From positions 2,666,001-2,730,000 of the forward strand of contig OZ244718.1 of the NCBI GenBank assembly GCA_965218945.1: a stretch of DNA of 64,000 nucleotides, written 5' to 3'. This DNA is from DAOUJW01 sp965218945. Its GTDB lineage: Bacteria > Chloroflexota > Dehalococcoidia > Lucifugimonadales > UBA2985. Positions 48,757-57,676 of this stretch are shown piece after piece (position 1 is the first letter of the stretch; each line of letters starts with the position of its first letter). Made by a program: the position numbers and the translations under genes. Under the pieces are notes generated by a model, which ran no database searches, was not told where the DNA came from, and saw only the letters and a program-made list of their open reading frames with translations.

Positions 48757-51204
48757 CTATCGCTCCGTCTGCATCCACAGCCGCGATCCGTCGGAGGAGA
48801 ACTGGACTGTCCCGTTTCGGGCGGTGGTCAGGACTCTATCCTCCGGCAGAATTTCCCTGAGGGTATCCAGTGTCTCAGGGTGTGGATGCCCAAAGGCGTT
48901 GTCCGCTCCAACAGATATGACTGCCACCTGAGGCGCTACCTCTCGAACAAAGGCCGGCGAGCTGGACGTGCGACTGCCCTGGTGCGGGACCTTGAGGACG
49001 TCGCTCCGTAAGGGTAGAGAGCGGTGCAGTATGTAGCTCTCGGCGTCCCAGTGCAGGTCTCCCGTGAACAGAAAGGAGGTCTCGCCGTAGGTAAGCCGCG
49101 TGACCACCGATGCGTTGTTCACGTCTGCTGTAGTATTCTCCAGCAGTACTTCCGGCGGGTAGATGACCTCCAGCATAACGCCGCGATCCAGGAGTATCCG
49201 CTGTCCCTCCACTGCCTGCAGAACGGGGACGTCCTTGTACTTGAGCGCGGACCGCCAGAGGGTGTAGTCAGGGGACGGAAATTCGAAACTGCGCTCCAAC
49301 ACCAGGCCTGTGTCGTACCTGTCCAGCGCCTCAATCAGCCCGGCCACGTGGTCCTCGTGTGGATGCGTGAGCACCATGAGGTCCAGGGTGTCATCCCAGA
49401 ATGGGACGCGTTCTCCCAAGTGGGTAAGGAGCCTTCGGGGGTCTGCGCCTCCATCGATGAGCACCTGACGGCCTCCGGGAGTGACTACGAATATGGCGTC
49501 TCCCTGTCCAACGTCGAGGAAGGCGACGTGCAGCCGTCCGTCGGGCCTGGAGAGCGCGGCGGTCCAGATTGTCGCCGACGCCAGTACGCCCATAAGGGTC
49601 ATTGCCCAGAAGACGCGGCGGCCGGGCAGATACGACTCGATCTTCTCCTTCAGGCCGGAGCCTCCTCCAAGGGGCTGAAGCAGCCGCGCTGAAACGGCGG
49701 GCAGCCTGCGGCGCGCGGCAACCGCTGCCAGGAGCGCGACGTAGTACGCGACCACCATAAGCGCGCCAAAGCCTCCGACCCTGACAGCGTTTCCGGGTAT
49801 GGCGTCGAAGATCCCTACCACTGCCTTGAGATAGGAGAGACACAGCCAGGCGCCCCAGCCTGCTACCTCGGCTGCGGCTGGGCTGATCAGCCCCAGTACC
49901 GCCGTGAGCAGGCCTGTGCCCAGGATGATCGGAAGCGCGGGAAGGGCTAGCAGCGTGGTTGGCAGTCCTACAAGGGAGACCTGCTGGAAGTAGAATGCCA
50001 CAAGCGGAAGGGTAGCCAGGGTCGCCGCCACTGTGGAGGCTATTGAGGAGGACAGCGCTCTGGACCACCCGCCCTCTTCGTCGACGTTGGCGCGTAGACC
50101 CAGGAGCCTCCTTTCGATGGGGGGAGCCAGCAGGGCAAGCCCGGCCATCGCGGTGAAGCTCAGCTGAAACGAGACATCCGAGAGTATGCCGGGCTGTATT
50201 CCGGCCATGACTGCGGCCGCCGCGGCAAGGGCAGGAGCGATGCTGTTCTGCCTTCCAAGGGCTATGCCCAGCAGGTAGATGCTCCCCATCATCGCGGCTC
50301 TCTGAACCGAGGGCGACATTCCGGAAAGGGCGGCGTATCCCCATATGGAGAGGAGCGGCACGAGGAGATACATCTGCCGTCGCGCTCCCAGGAGCCACCG
50401 GCTGAAGGCGATGGAGATGCCCAGTAGCACCCCAACGTGAAGCCCCGATATGGCCAGGATGTGGGACGCCCCCGTGTCGCGGAAGGCTTGGGTCAACTCA
50501 GGAGGCATTGTGCTTCTGCGTCCGAGCAGCAGGGCTTGGGCCATGGAGTTGTGCGGCTCCGGGATGGCCTGCTCCAGGCTTCTGGAGAGGCGGTTACGAA
50601 TGGAGAGTATCTCCTGCATCAGACGGTTTCCCTCGCCTTCTCCCACCAACTCCACACCGGGGCGGACCATCGTGGAGAATACGCCCTGCCTTGCCAGGTA
50701 GTCCCTGTAGTCGAAATCTTCGAAAACGGGAGGCTCCTCCGCCTTGCCAGTCACGATGAGCCAGTCGCCGTAGCGGAAGTGCGGCTTGTCCCTGGCCGAC
50801 GCCAGCGAGGGCGGGACCTTGGCTACAACAAGCAGGTCGCCGTGGGATGCGTGCCAGCGCTCACGAATCCACACACGCCGGACGGATAGCGGAAACCGCC
50901 AGGCCGTCCCTGTGGGCTGCGGGTCCGAGGAGATTACGCCTTCTACCTGTATGCTGTCCTTTCCGTTGAAGAACTGTATGTGCGGGGATGCTCCGGAGTC
51001 GGCAGGCCAAACAGCCCTCAACATTCCCAAAGACAGGACTGCCAAAGCCAGGGCGGGAAGCAGGGTGAGGCCACGGCTGCGCAGGAGAAACGCCATGAAA
51101 GCGGATGCCGTCAGGAAGAGGACGGCGTTGAGCCAGTACGCTCCCGGAAGGGTCGCCAGGTGCAGCCCGGCGATCCAAGACACGGCAATGACAATCAGAA
51201 GCAT
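48757..51204 (-). CDS. comEC: DNA uptake channel protein ComEC/Rec2
   Basis: ComEC forms the inner-membrane channel for single-stranded DNA during natural transformation. The 815-residue protein has an N-terminal hydrophobic and OB-fold region (about 1-210), the central competence domain with ILAISGLHVGVLLGISIAFS and SVQRAAMMGSIYLLG, many membrane helices, and a C-terminal metallo-beta-lactamase domain with MVLTHPHEDHVAGLIEALDR (HxHxDH). This three-domain build is the full-length type. The gene lies 2 bases after comEA on the same strand, so both are probably made together. Confidence 0.95.
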   Translation of the reverse strand: MLLIVIAVSWIAGLHLATLPGAYWLNAVLFLTASAFMAFLLRSRGLTLLPALALAVLSLGMLRAVWPADSGASPHIQFFNGKDSIQVEGVISSDPQPTGTAWRFPLSVRRVWIRERWHASHGDLLVVAKVPPSLASARDKPHFRYGDWLIVTGKAEEPPVFEDFDYRDYLARQGVFSTMVRPGVELVGEGEGNRLMQEILSIRNRLSRSLEQAIPEPHNSMAQALLLGRRSTMPPELTQAFRDTGASHILAISGLHVGVLLGISIAFSRWLLGARRQMYLLVPLLSIWGYAALSGMSPSVQRAAMMGSIYLLGIALGRQNSIAPALAAAAAVMAGIQPGILSDVSFQLSFTAMAGLALLAPPIERRLLGLRANVDEEGGWSRALSSSIASTVAATLATLPLVAFYFQQVSLVGLPTTLLALPALPIILGTGLLTAVLGLISPAAAEVAGWGAWLCLSYLKAVVGIFDAIPGNAVRVGGFGALMVVAYYVALLAAVAARRRLPAVSARLLQPLGGGSGLKEKIESYLPGRRVFWAMTLMGVLASATIWTAALSRPDGRLHVAFLDVGQGDAIFVVTPGGRQVLIDGGADPRRLLTHLGERVPFWDDTLDLMVLTHPHEDHVAGLIEALDRYDTGLVLERSFEFPSPDYTLWRSALKYKDVPVLQAVEGQRILLDRGVMLEVIYPPEVLLENTTADVNNASVVTRLTYGETSFLFTGDLHWDAESYILHRSLPLRSDVLKVPHQGSRTSSSPAFVREVAPQVAVISVGADNAFGHPHPETLDTLREILPEDRVLTTARNGTVQFSSDGSRLWMQTER

Positions 51205-51206
51205 AT

Positions 51207-51779
51207 CTACCCAACCGTAATCAGGGGTCGCAAGTCTTCAAGGGTCTTGGAGCCGATGCCGCTCACCTTCAGAAGGTCCTCTACCCTGGAGAATGGGCCG
51301 TTCTCCTCGCGGTAGTGGACGATGTCGCCGGCTTTCTGCTCCCCGATGCCCTGGAGTGTCTGAAGCTCCTCCACCGTGGCGGTGTTGACGTTGATAGCGC
51401 CGGGTGTGGGAGCAGATTCGGGAGTCGCCTCACCAAGGCTGGGTATGTAGAAATGCGCCTCGTCACTGACTCTCAGGGCCGGATTAACCATCGACGGGTC
51501 GGCGTCCTGGGTGAGACCGCCTGCCAAAGCCAGGACGTCTTCCAGCCTATCTTCCAGATCAACCCTGTACACGCCTGGCCGGTGGACGGCCCCGTTGACG
51601 AACACCTTTATCTCCGGTACGGGGGTTGCCGTGGGAAGCTGGATCTCTATGTCGACTGGCGAGGGCTGCCTCAGCAGGCTGAGTATGCCGCCGCCGAGAG
51701 CTATCACCAGCAGGAGAAAGACGACCAGTTGTACAGATGCTCTGATGTCGCCTCCATTGTGGCCTCTGTCTACGTGCAA
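51207..51779 (-). CDS. comEA: DNA-binding competence protein ComEA
   Basis: ComEA binds incoming double-stranded DNA at the outer face of the membrane and hands it to ComEC. The 190-residue protein has one N-terminal membrane helix (about 14-36), a SLBB-type domain (VFVNGAVHRPGVYRVDLEDR) and a C-terminal double helix-hairpin-helix (INVNTATVEELQTLQGIGEQ, VSGIGSKTLEDLRPLI). The start is probably a TTG at 51,779. It is divergent from the cobalamin adenosyltransferase gene. Natural competence also needs pilus genes, which are not in this window. Confidence 0.93.
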   Translation of the reverse strand: MHVDRGHNGGDIRASVQLVVFLLLVIALGGGILSLLRQPSPVDIEIQLPTATPVPEIKVFVNGAVHRPGVYRVDLEDRLEDVLALAGGLTQDADPSMVNPALRVSDEAHFYIPSLGEATPESAPTPGAINVNTATVEELQTLQGIGEQKAGDIVHYREENGPFSRVEDLLKVSGIGSKTLEDLRPLITVG

Positions 51780-51861
51780 AATGAGGTAAACTGCCGCCGG
51801 CCACTATGGGCAAAAGGATACATCATTTTGGCGGTCGATGCGCCGTATGCAGGCGCGGCGA

Positions 51862-51892
51862 TTAAACCTCTCGCCAGGCGTTATGCTATAAT
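51862..51892 (+). promoter_or_regulatory. Promoter of the cobalamin adenosyltransferase gene
   Basis: A perfect TATAAT (51,887-51,892) lies 19 bases behind TTAAAC (51,862-51,867). The transcript would start near 51,899, just before the GGAGGTG ribosome site. Confidence 0.55.
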
Positions 51893-51911
51893 TCGCGGGC
51901 GGAGGTGCAGC

Positions 51912-52502
51912 TTGCCCAAGATTTACACCAAGCGCGGCGACGATGGGGAGACCGGCCTGCTGTACGGCGGCAGGGTGTCCAAGGCGGACCTGCGCTGCGA
52001 GGCGTACGGCACGGTAGACGAGGCCGTATCTGCCCTCGGATTGGCTCGCTCTCTGGTCCAGGAGGAGCGGCTGAAAGAGGTAATCATGGAGGTGCAGAGG
52101 GAGCTCTTCGTGGTGGGCGGTGAGCTGGCAACCGATGCATCGGAGTACCCAAAACTGGTGAAGCACTTCAGCGTGGTTACCCCGGTTATGGTGGATCGAC
52201 TTGAGACGCTGATAGACGAGCTGAACGATCAGATGACTCTGCCCAACGCCTTCATCATTCCCGGCGCGACCCCGGCCTCCGGCGCCCTGGACATGGCTCG
52301 CAGCATATTGAGGAGAGCTGAGCGCAGGGTCGTGACCCTAAAGGAAGAGGGGCTCTTGCACAACCCTGTAGTGTTGCAGTACCTCAATCGCCTGGCGGAC
52401 CTGGCTTTCGTTATGGCGCGCTACGAGGACAGACACCTTCCTATTGAGGCCCTTACGGGAAGGAGTTCCGCTCGCGCGGGTACAGACCGGATGGAGGTTT
52501 GA
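51912..52502 (+). CDS. Cob(I)alamin adenosyltransferase, PduO type
   Basis: This enzyme adds the adenosyl group from ATP to reduced cobalamin, giving coenzyme B12. The 196-residue protein opens with the ATP-binding segment KIYTKRGDDGETGLLYGGRV and shows YGTVDEAVSALGLARSL, then the C-terminal FIIPGATPASGALDMARSIL and RRAERRVVTL, all typical of PduO. The TTG at 51,912 is the start, with GGAGGTG 5 bases upstream and a promoter just before. A longer open frame to 51,315 overlaps comEA and is not real. It implies B12-dependent enzymes in this organism. Confidence 0.94.
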   Translation: MPKIYTKRGDDGETGLLYGGRVSKADLRCEAYGTVDEAVSALGLARSLVQEERLKEVIMEVQRELFVVGGELATDASEYPKLVKHFSVVTPVMVDRLETLIDELNDQMTLPNAFIIPGATPASGALDMARSILRRAERRVVTLKEEGLLHNPVVLQYLNRLADLAFVMARYEDRHLPIEALTGRSSARAGTDRMEV

Positions 52503-52506
52503 AGAG

Positions 52507-52797
52507 ATGACTACTTCGGAAGAAAGGCTGAGTCGTCTCGAAGGAGTGTATGAGCACTTGGCCACCAAGGCTGATGTGGCTGAAGTCAAGGCGGAGGTGA
52601 CTGAGGTGAAGGCGGATGTGGCCGGGTTGAAGGCGGATGTGGCCGGATTGAAGACGGAAATGGCCCACCTGGCCACTAAAGCTGACATGGCCCTCCAGGA
52701 GACCAGGCTTATCAAATGGATGATTGGAACAGTAGTAACTGGAATGGCCGCGGCCGCGGCCGTTGCAGTGGCTGTTGACAGGCTCTTGGGAGGTTAA
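52507..52797 (+). CDS. Coiled-coil protein with C-terminal membrane helix
   Basis: The 96-residue protein has a long coiled coil (about 5-65) made of heptads such as DVAEVKAEVTEVKADVAGLK, and ends with one membrane helix (about 70-92). The heptads are encoded by near-identical 21-bp units at about 52,600-52,655, so they arose by in-frame duplication. Proteins of this DUF1640-like form are common near phage or membrane genes, but no function is known. GGAGG lies upstream, overlapping the end of the adenosyltransferase gene 4 bases before. Confidence 0.75.
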   Translation: MTTSEERLSRLEGVYEHLATKADVAEVKAEVTEVKADVAGLKADVAGLKTEMAHLATKADMALQETRLIKWMIGTVVTGMAAAAAVAVAVDRLLGG

Positions 52798-52943
52798 TCG
52801 TTCGGCCTCTCCCGTCCCTTTTGAAGCCCTCCCGGGGATAGGTAGCGGCCTCCCGGGCGTAGTCATTGGCTGTAATGGGACTGCTCTACGACTAAGTCGA
52901 GAATGCAGAGAATTATACAGGAACTATAGAGAAGGCGTGTGGA

Positions 52944-53564
52944 ATGATAGCAATCGTTGACTATGGCGCGGGTAACCTGAGAAGCGTTGCCAAGGCAGTT
53001 GAGAAGCTGGGGTACTCCCCTGAGGTGACCGGTGACCCGCAGAAGGTGCTAAATGCCAAGGCGGTCATCCTTCCCGGCGTGGGAGCTTCGGATTCCGCCA
53101 TGACCGCCCTGGAAGAGAGGGGGCTGGTGGAGCCTCTAAGGGCCGTCATCCGGGACGGCGTGCCCTTCTTCGGGGTTTGCCTGGGATTGCAGTTGCTGCT
53201 TGAGTCGTCGGAAGAGGGATCTATACCATGCCTGAGTGTAGTGCCCGGCAGGGTCAAGCGGTTCCCGAACAGCGTCAAGACGCCCCACATGGGCTGGAAC
53301 GAGGTTAATTTCGAGAGGGACCACCCCGTGCTGGAGGGCGTCGAGAGCGGCTCCTACTTCTACTTTGTGCACAGCTACTACGCCGCTCCCGAAGACCAGA
53401 GCCTGGTGCTGGGCACCACCGACTATGCTTCGCCGTTTTGCAGTGTCATCGCCCGCGATAACCTGGTAGCCACACAGTTCCACCCTGAGAAGAGCGGCGC
53501 TCTGGGTCTGCGACTCTACGAGAACTTCCTGCGGTCGATGGTGAAGGACGGCGGGAGAAGCTAG
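52944..53564 (+). CDS. hisH: Imidazole glycerol phosphate synthase glutaminase subunit
   Basis: HisH frees ammonia from glutamine for HisF, which makes imidazole glycerol phosphate and AICAR in histidine synthesis. The 206-residue class I glutamine amidotransferase has the nucleophile Cys in FFGVCLGLQLLL near residue 80 and the catalytic His/Glu in TQFHPEKSGALG. The opening MIAIVDYGAGNLRSV is typical. hisA follows without any gap. hisF is not in the window, so the rest of the pathway lies elsewhere. Confidence 0.97.
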   Translation: MIAIVDYGAGNLRSVAKAVEKLGYSPEVTGDPQKVLNAKAVILPGVGASDSAMTALEERGLVEPLRAVIRDGVPFFGVCLGLQLLLESSEEGSIPCLSVVPGRVKRFPNSVKTPHMGWNEVNFERDHPVLEGVESGSYFYFVHSYYAAPEDQSLVLGTTDYASPFCSVIARDNLVATQFHPEKSGALGLRLYENFLRSMVKDGGRS

Positions 53565-54278
53565 ATGGAAGTCATCCCGGCCATCGACCTGAGAGGCGGC
53601 AGATGCGTCCGCCTCTATCAGGGCGACTACGCCCAGGAGACCGTCTACTCAGACGACCCCGTGGAGGTGGCCCTGCGATGGCAGGAGATGGGCGCGGTAC
53701 GCTTGCACGTAGTGGACCTGGACGGGGCTGCCCAGGGTGAGCCGGCCAACCTTGAGGTCATCGAGAGTATTGCGGCCTCCGTGGCCATGCCGCTTCAGAT
53801 GGGTGGAGGCATCAGGGATTTGGCTGCAATAGAGAGGACGCTTGGCATTGGGGTTGGACGCGTAGTTCTGGGCACCAGCGCGGTGGCCGATCCCGGACTC
53901 GTGGAATCGGCCTGCCGGCGTTTTGGGCCGGATGCGCTCATTGTGGGCGTGGACGCCAGGGACGGGCTGGTCGCCACCCGCGGCTGGCGGGAGTCCAGTG
54001 AGGTCACTGCCATAGATCTGGTTCACCGGATGACGGCGCTGGGAGTGAGGCGCTTCGTCTACACGGACATATCCCGTGACGGGACCATGACGGAACCCAA
54101 CTTCCAGGCCATTGAAGAGTTGATGAATGACACGGATGCATGGGTTGTAGCATCCGGGGGCGTGTCTTCGATAGAGCACCTTCGGCGGCTGGCCTCGTTT
54201 GGAGTTGAAGGGGCCATTGTCGGCAAGGCGCTGTACGAGGGAGCTATCGACCTGAGAGAGGCCATTGCTGCGGCGTAG
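53565..54278 (+). CDS. hisA: Phosphoribosylformimino-5-aminoimidazole carboxamide ribotide isomerase
   Basis: HisA is the ring-opening isomerase just before the HisH/HisF step in histidine synthesis. The 237-residue TIM barrel starts MEVIPAIDLRGGRCVRLYQG with the catalytic Asp, and shows LQMGGGIRDLAAIER, VVLGTSAVADP and the second half VYTDISRDGTMTEPNFQAIE, ending with VASGGVSS and GAIVGKALYEG. The ATG follows the hisH stop directly and GGGAG lies inside hisH, so translation is coupled. Confidence 0.97.
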   Translation: MEVIPAIDLRGGRCVRLYQGDYAQETVYSDDPVEVALRWQEMGAVRLHVVDLDGAAQGEPANLEVIESIAASVAMPLQMGGGIRDLAAIERTLGIGVGRVVLGTSAVADPGLVESACRRFGPDALIVGVDARDGLVATRGWRESSEVTAIDLVHRMTALGVRRFVYTDISRDGTMTEPNFQAIEELMNDTDAWVVASGGVSSIEHLRRLASFGVEGAIVGKALYEGAIDLREAIAAA

Positions 54279-54297
54279 CCGCTGAAGGAGATCTGCG

Positions 54298-55161
54298 ATG
54301 AAAGTGAGAAAGGCCGTTATACCTGCCGCGGGGCTGGGCACTCGCTTCCTGCCCATGAGCAAGGCCGTGCCCAAGGAGTTGATGCCCCTGGTGGACCGCG
54401 CCGCGATACAGTACGTCATCGAAGAGGCGGCGGAAGCGGGCATTGAGCAGGTGATAATCGTCACCGCCCGTGGCAAAGAGGCCATCGCCGACTACTTCGA
54501 CCGCCACCTGGAGCTGGAGGGATCCCTGGCCGCCAAGGGGGATTCTCCTCGTCTCTCCCTGGTGCGCAGCCTCTCTGAGATAGTGGAACTGACCTACGTG
54601 CGCCAGCCTGAACAGCTTGGACTGGGCCACGCGGTGCTGTGCGCCTCCCGCGCCGTGGGAGACGAGCCATTTGCCGTCCTTCTCCCGGACGACATCATAG
54701 CCGGGGAGAGGGGAGCGCTGTCGCAGCTGCTGGCCGTCTACGACGAGTACGGCGGCAGCGCGATCGCGGTGGAGGAGGTGCTTGGGCCTGCCATACAAAA
54801 CTACGGTGTAGTCGTCCCTGAGCCTGTGGCGGACGGCGTGTACAGGATTCGCGGCACCGTGGAGAAGCCGGCTCCGGAAGACGCGCCGTCGAACTTGGGG
54901 ATCGTCGGGCGCTATGTGCTTACACCGGAGGTGTTCGACTGCCTGACGAGGGTGAAACCCGGGGCCATAGGCGAGATCCAGCTCACCGACGGCATAGGGA
55001 TGTTGTTGGAAAGCCAGCCCGCCTTCGCCCTGCGCTTTCAGGGAGTGCGGTACGACGTGGGCAATCCACTGGGTCTGCTCAAGGCATCGGTCGCGCTGGC
55101 GTTGCAGAGGGAGGACATGGGGCCGCAATTTGCGGAGTTCCTGAGGGAGCTGGATTACTAG
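54298..55161 (+). CDS. galU: UTP-glucose-1-phosphate uridylyltransferase
   Basis: GalU makes UDP-glucose from UTP and glucose 1-phosphate for surface glycans and glycolipids. The 287-residue protein starts KVRKAVIPAAGLGTRFLPMS, with KAVPKELMPLVDRAAIQYVI, LGLGHAVLCA and FAVLLPDDI (metal-binding Asp), and a C-terminal GEIQLTDGIGMLL. GAAGGAG precedes the ATG, 19 bases behind hisA. It links functionally with the sugar-phosphate genes at 57.7-61.3 kb, although these are on the other strand. Confidence 0.95.
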   Translation: MKVRKAVIPAAGLGTRFLPMSKAVPKELMPLVDRAAIQYVIEEAAEAGIEQVIIVTARGKEAIADYFDRHLELEGSLAAKGDSPRLSLVRSLSEIVELTYVRQPEQLGLGHAVLCASRAVGDEPFAVLLPDDIIAGERGALSQLLAVYDEYGGSAIAVEEVLGPAIQNYGVVVPEPVADGVYRIRGTVEKPAPEDAPSNLGIVGRYVLTPEVFDCLTRVKPGAIGEIQLTDGIGMLLESQPAFALRFQGVRYDVGNPLGLLKASVALALQREDMGPQFAEFLRELDY

Positions 55162-55426
55162 CCTACTAATCTGGGACACAAGTTGCACCGGGGCGCGGGC
55201 CGGGAGTTGCCCTGCATGTGAACGTCTGGGCAAAGACCTTGGTTGTTGAAGGTTGAGCTCCATTCTCATTCGCTACCACTTCCAAATGCGTAATGCGTTG
55301 AGGATTTGGAAGGTTTTCATCTCTAAGGATGTTGCAACATATCATAGGGATCAGTCCATTGACCGAATATATGGATAATGTTAACCTATTGCCCATCTGG
55401 AGATTCATAAGGAAGAAGGGAGAGGC

Positions 55427-57334
55427 GTGAACTTACGTAAAACGTTGCACAATAGGTATACGATGGCTGTTTTGGCACTTGCCATGTTGGTGGTTGCCTT
55501 GGCGTGTGCTGGTGATGCGGCACCTACTAGTATGCCCACGGAGGTGCCTCCGGCACCTACTGGGACATCGCCCGCCATGGCGGTTCCAACGGCCACGGGA
55601 GTGCCGGATGTGGCTTTGAATCTGGACTATGCGACGATGGATTCGATTTTTCAGAACCCTGGGTATAAAGAGGAGTGGGGTACACCCAAGTATGGCGGCA
55701 TAGTGAAGTATCGTACCACGTGGCCCCAGACACTCAATGCTCCTTGGAATGCCAGTATGTATCGTATCTTTACGACACCGCAATACAATGCGCTGATGCG
55801 CCGGGATCCGTGGGTTGGAGCCAATGGTCCTGTCCATCCTGATTTGGCTGAGAGTTGGATGCTATCTGAGGATGGGTTGACTCTCACGCTGAACCTCCGA
55901 CAAGGGGTGATGTTCCGGGATCCCATACCGCAGGATTCAGAAAATGGACTGGATGATATGCCTGGTAGGGGCACAGAGTTTACGTGCGAGGATGCCAAGG
56001 CTAGTCTGGATTTCTATGGCACACCTGGGTGGACTGAGGAGAAGGGTGGAAGTAGCGCCAGGGGGCATTTGACTAGCAATGTCACCGAGGTAACATGTGC
56101 CGATGGACCGGATGGGTACACTCTTGTGCTAAGTTTGGCGTTCCCCAAGCCTTCCATATTCGATGAGTTGGCCTATCCGGGTGTAGTTATGGTAGACAAG
56201 GACTGGTTGGAGTGGTTACGGGCTGAGCATCCCGGTGAGGTAAATAGGGAAAACTGGTTCCTTAACATGGGGACAGGTGCTTTCGTGCCAGAGGCTCTTC
56301 AGCAGGATATTGTGACCAAGACCAGGCGAAATCCCAACCATTGGAGGGAAGGGGTGCCTTTCGTCGATGGCGTGGATGTGCACGTTATCCGAGACTTCAG
56401 CACGGCCTTTACATCTTGGGCCAGTGGGGCAATAGACATTCTGGGTCAAGGTAGCGGGAGCATGACACCTGGCAACGTACGACAGGCGTTGCGTGACTTT
56501 TCCGAGAAGCCTCTGTTACAACACCAGTATACGGGTGGCCAAGGCAACGACTACAATACCACGCGTCCTCCCTTTGATAACGTGCAGGTGCGCCAGGCAG
56601 CGGATATGGTAATTGACCGACGCCTATGGCATCAGGCAACTCATATTGACGGTGACTTGTATAAGTCTGAGATATCCGGAATGCATGGTCCAGGGGGATT
56701 CTGGGGCAATCCCATTGAGGATATCATGACATGGCCCGGATACCGGGAAGATAGGGATGTTGACATCGCAGAGGCTAACCGGATTTTGGACGATGTGTAC
56801 GGGGCAGGAGAACGTCCTGTCTTCACCTGCCTGAGCCGGTCCGATCAGAACTATGTGGATAGGTGCATTTTTGTGGCGGACCAGTGGACAACAAATCTGG
56901 GGGCAGAGGTCGACTTAAGGATATTGGAGGGGGTGGTTGCACTTGAGCTAAGCCGTGCCTGCCAGTACGACACCGTATCCGGTTGGCCGAACGGCCTCAC
57001 CACTTTCATAGACCCTTGGGACCGTTACGCTAACTTCAAGTCCACGGGCTTAAACTTTAATCCGTGTAGGGCGGGAGTGGATGCAGATGTCCAAGCGAAA
57101 GTGAACTCGCTTATTGATCAGATAGAGCGAGAGTTGGATTCGATAGAGCGTAATAGACTTACTAAGGAATTAGAGAGGATCTGGATGCAAGAGGCGATAT
57201 ATGGGTCTACCATGGAGTTCCAGAACCTGTATTATGGCAGCCAGCCGTGGATGCAAGGCGTCTTTTTCCCTGATCACGGTGTCTTCGGATTCCACAACTG
57301 GATCCATGAACGGTACTGGAAGGATAATGAGTAG
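55427..57334 (+). CDS. Peptide/oligosaccharide-type ABC substrate-binding lipoprotein (family 5)
   Basis: This 635-residue protein is an extracytoplasmic solute-binding lipoprotein of the DppA/OppA class. The signal ends in ALAC (Cys at about 27), followed by a Pro/Thr/Ala-rich linker to about residue 62. The SBP_bac_5 domain shows HPDLAESWMLSEDGLTLTLN with LRQGVMFRD, and EANRILDDVYG near the C-terminal half. It starts at a GTG with GAAGGGAGAGG upstream. No permease or ATPase genes are adjacent, so it must use a transporter encoded elsewhere. Codon use is visibly more A/T-rich than its neighbours. Confidence 0.9.
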   Translation: MNLRKTLHNRYTMAVLALAMLVVALACAGDAAPTSMPTEVPPAPTGTSPAMAVPTATGVPDVALNLDYATMDSIFQNPGYKEEWGTPKYGGIVKYRTTWPQTLNAPWNASMYRIFTTPQYNALMRRDPWVGANGPVHPDLAESWMLSEDGLTLTLNLRQGVMFRDPIPQDSENGLDDMPGRGTEFTCEDAKASLDFYGTPGWTEEKGGSSARGHLTSNVTEVTCADGPDGYTLVLSLAFPKPSIFDELAYPGVVMVDKDWLEWLRAEHPGEVNRENWFLNMGTGAFVPEALQQDIVTKTRRNPNHWREGVPFVDGVDVHVIRDFSTAFTSWASGAIDILGQGSGSMTPGNVRQALRDFSEKPLLQHQYTGGQGNDYNTTRPPFDNVQVRQAADMVIDRRLWHQATHIDGDLYKSEISGMHGPGGFWGNPIEDIMTWPGYREDRDVDIAEANRILDDVYGAGERPVFTCLSRSDQNYVDRCIFVADQWTTNLGAEVDLRILEGVVALELSRACQYDTVSGWPNGLTTFIDPWDRYANFKSTGLNFNPCRAGVDADVQAKVNSLIDQIERELDSIERNRLTKELERIWMQEAIYGSTMEFQNLYYGSQPWMQGVFFPDHGVFGFHNWIHERYWKDNE

Positions 57335-57676
57335 AGATACAGCGAATAGTTAGTTAGCATGGGCCTCTTCGGGATTGGGGACTACTCGAAGAGGCCCAAT
57401 TCATTCCTGACACTCTAAAGAGCGCCTGTCGCTTCTCATTCGGTTCTGGTTGATATCTTCTGAGGGCCCAGTGTGACAATACTCTTTAGGGCCTTGATAA
57501 CTTCCTCGCAAAGAGTGGTGGACCCTTAATGACCAGGACTGTCTAGGTAGAGCATTCGAAAAAGTGAGCTCCTGTGGCTTAAACATATGCAGCGCTGGTT
57601 TAGGCTGGGGAGAGGCCCTATGGTCTTTCCACGCCCCAAAAGGGGTATTGTGGGCCTTACGCAAGGACGAGCCGTC
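57335..57676. other. Convergent intergenic stretch
   Basis: It holds the terminator hairpin at 57,361-57,397 and a small CCCC-AAAA-GGGG hairpin near 57,636. No gene or RNA is recognised between the converging operons. Confidence 0.55.
57361..57397 (+). terminator. Strong hairpin terminator candidate
   Basis: GGGCCTCTTCG (57,361-57,371) pairs perfectly with CGAAGAGGCCC (57,387-57,397) over 11 bp, 27 bases after the stop of the binding-protein gene. AATTCATT follows rather than a pure T-run. Confidence 0.65.

Noticed and set aside
51315..51911. N-terminal extension of the cobalamin adenosyltransferase frame (395 residues in all)
   Set aside because: It lies antisense to comEA and upstream of a perfect -10 box; the TTG at 51,912 has GGAGGTG and starts the known PduO domain.
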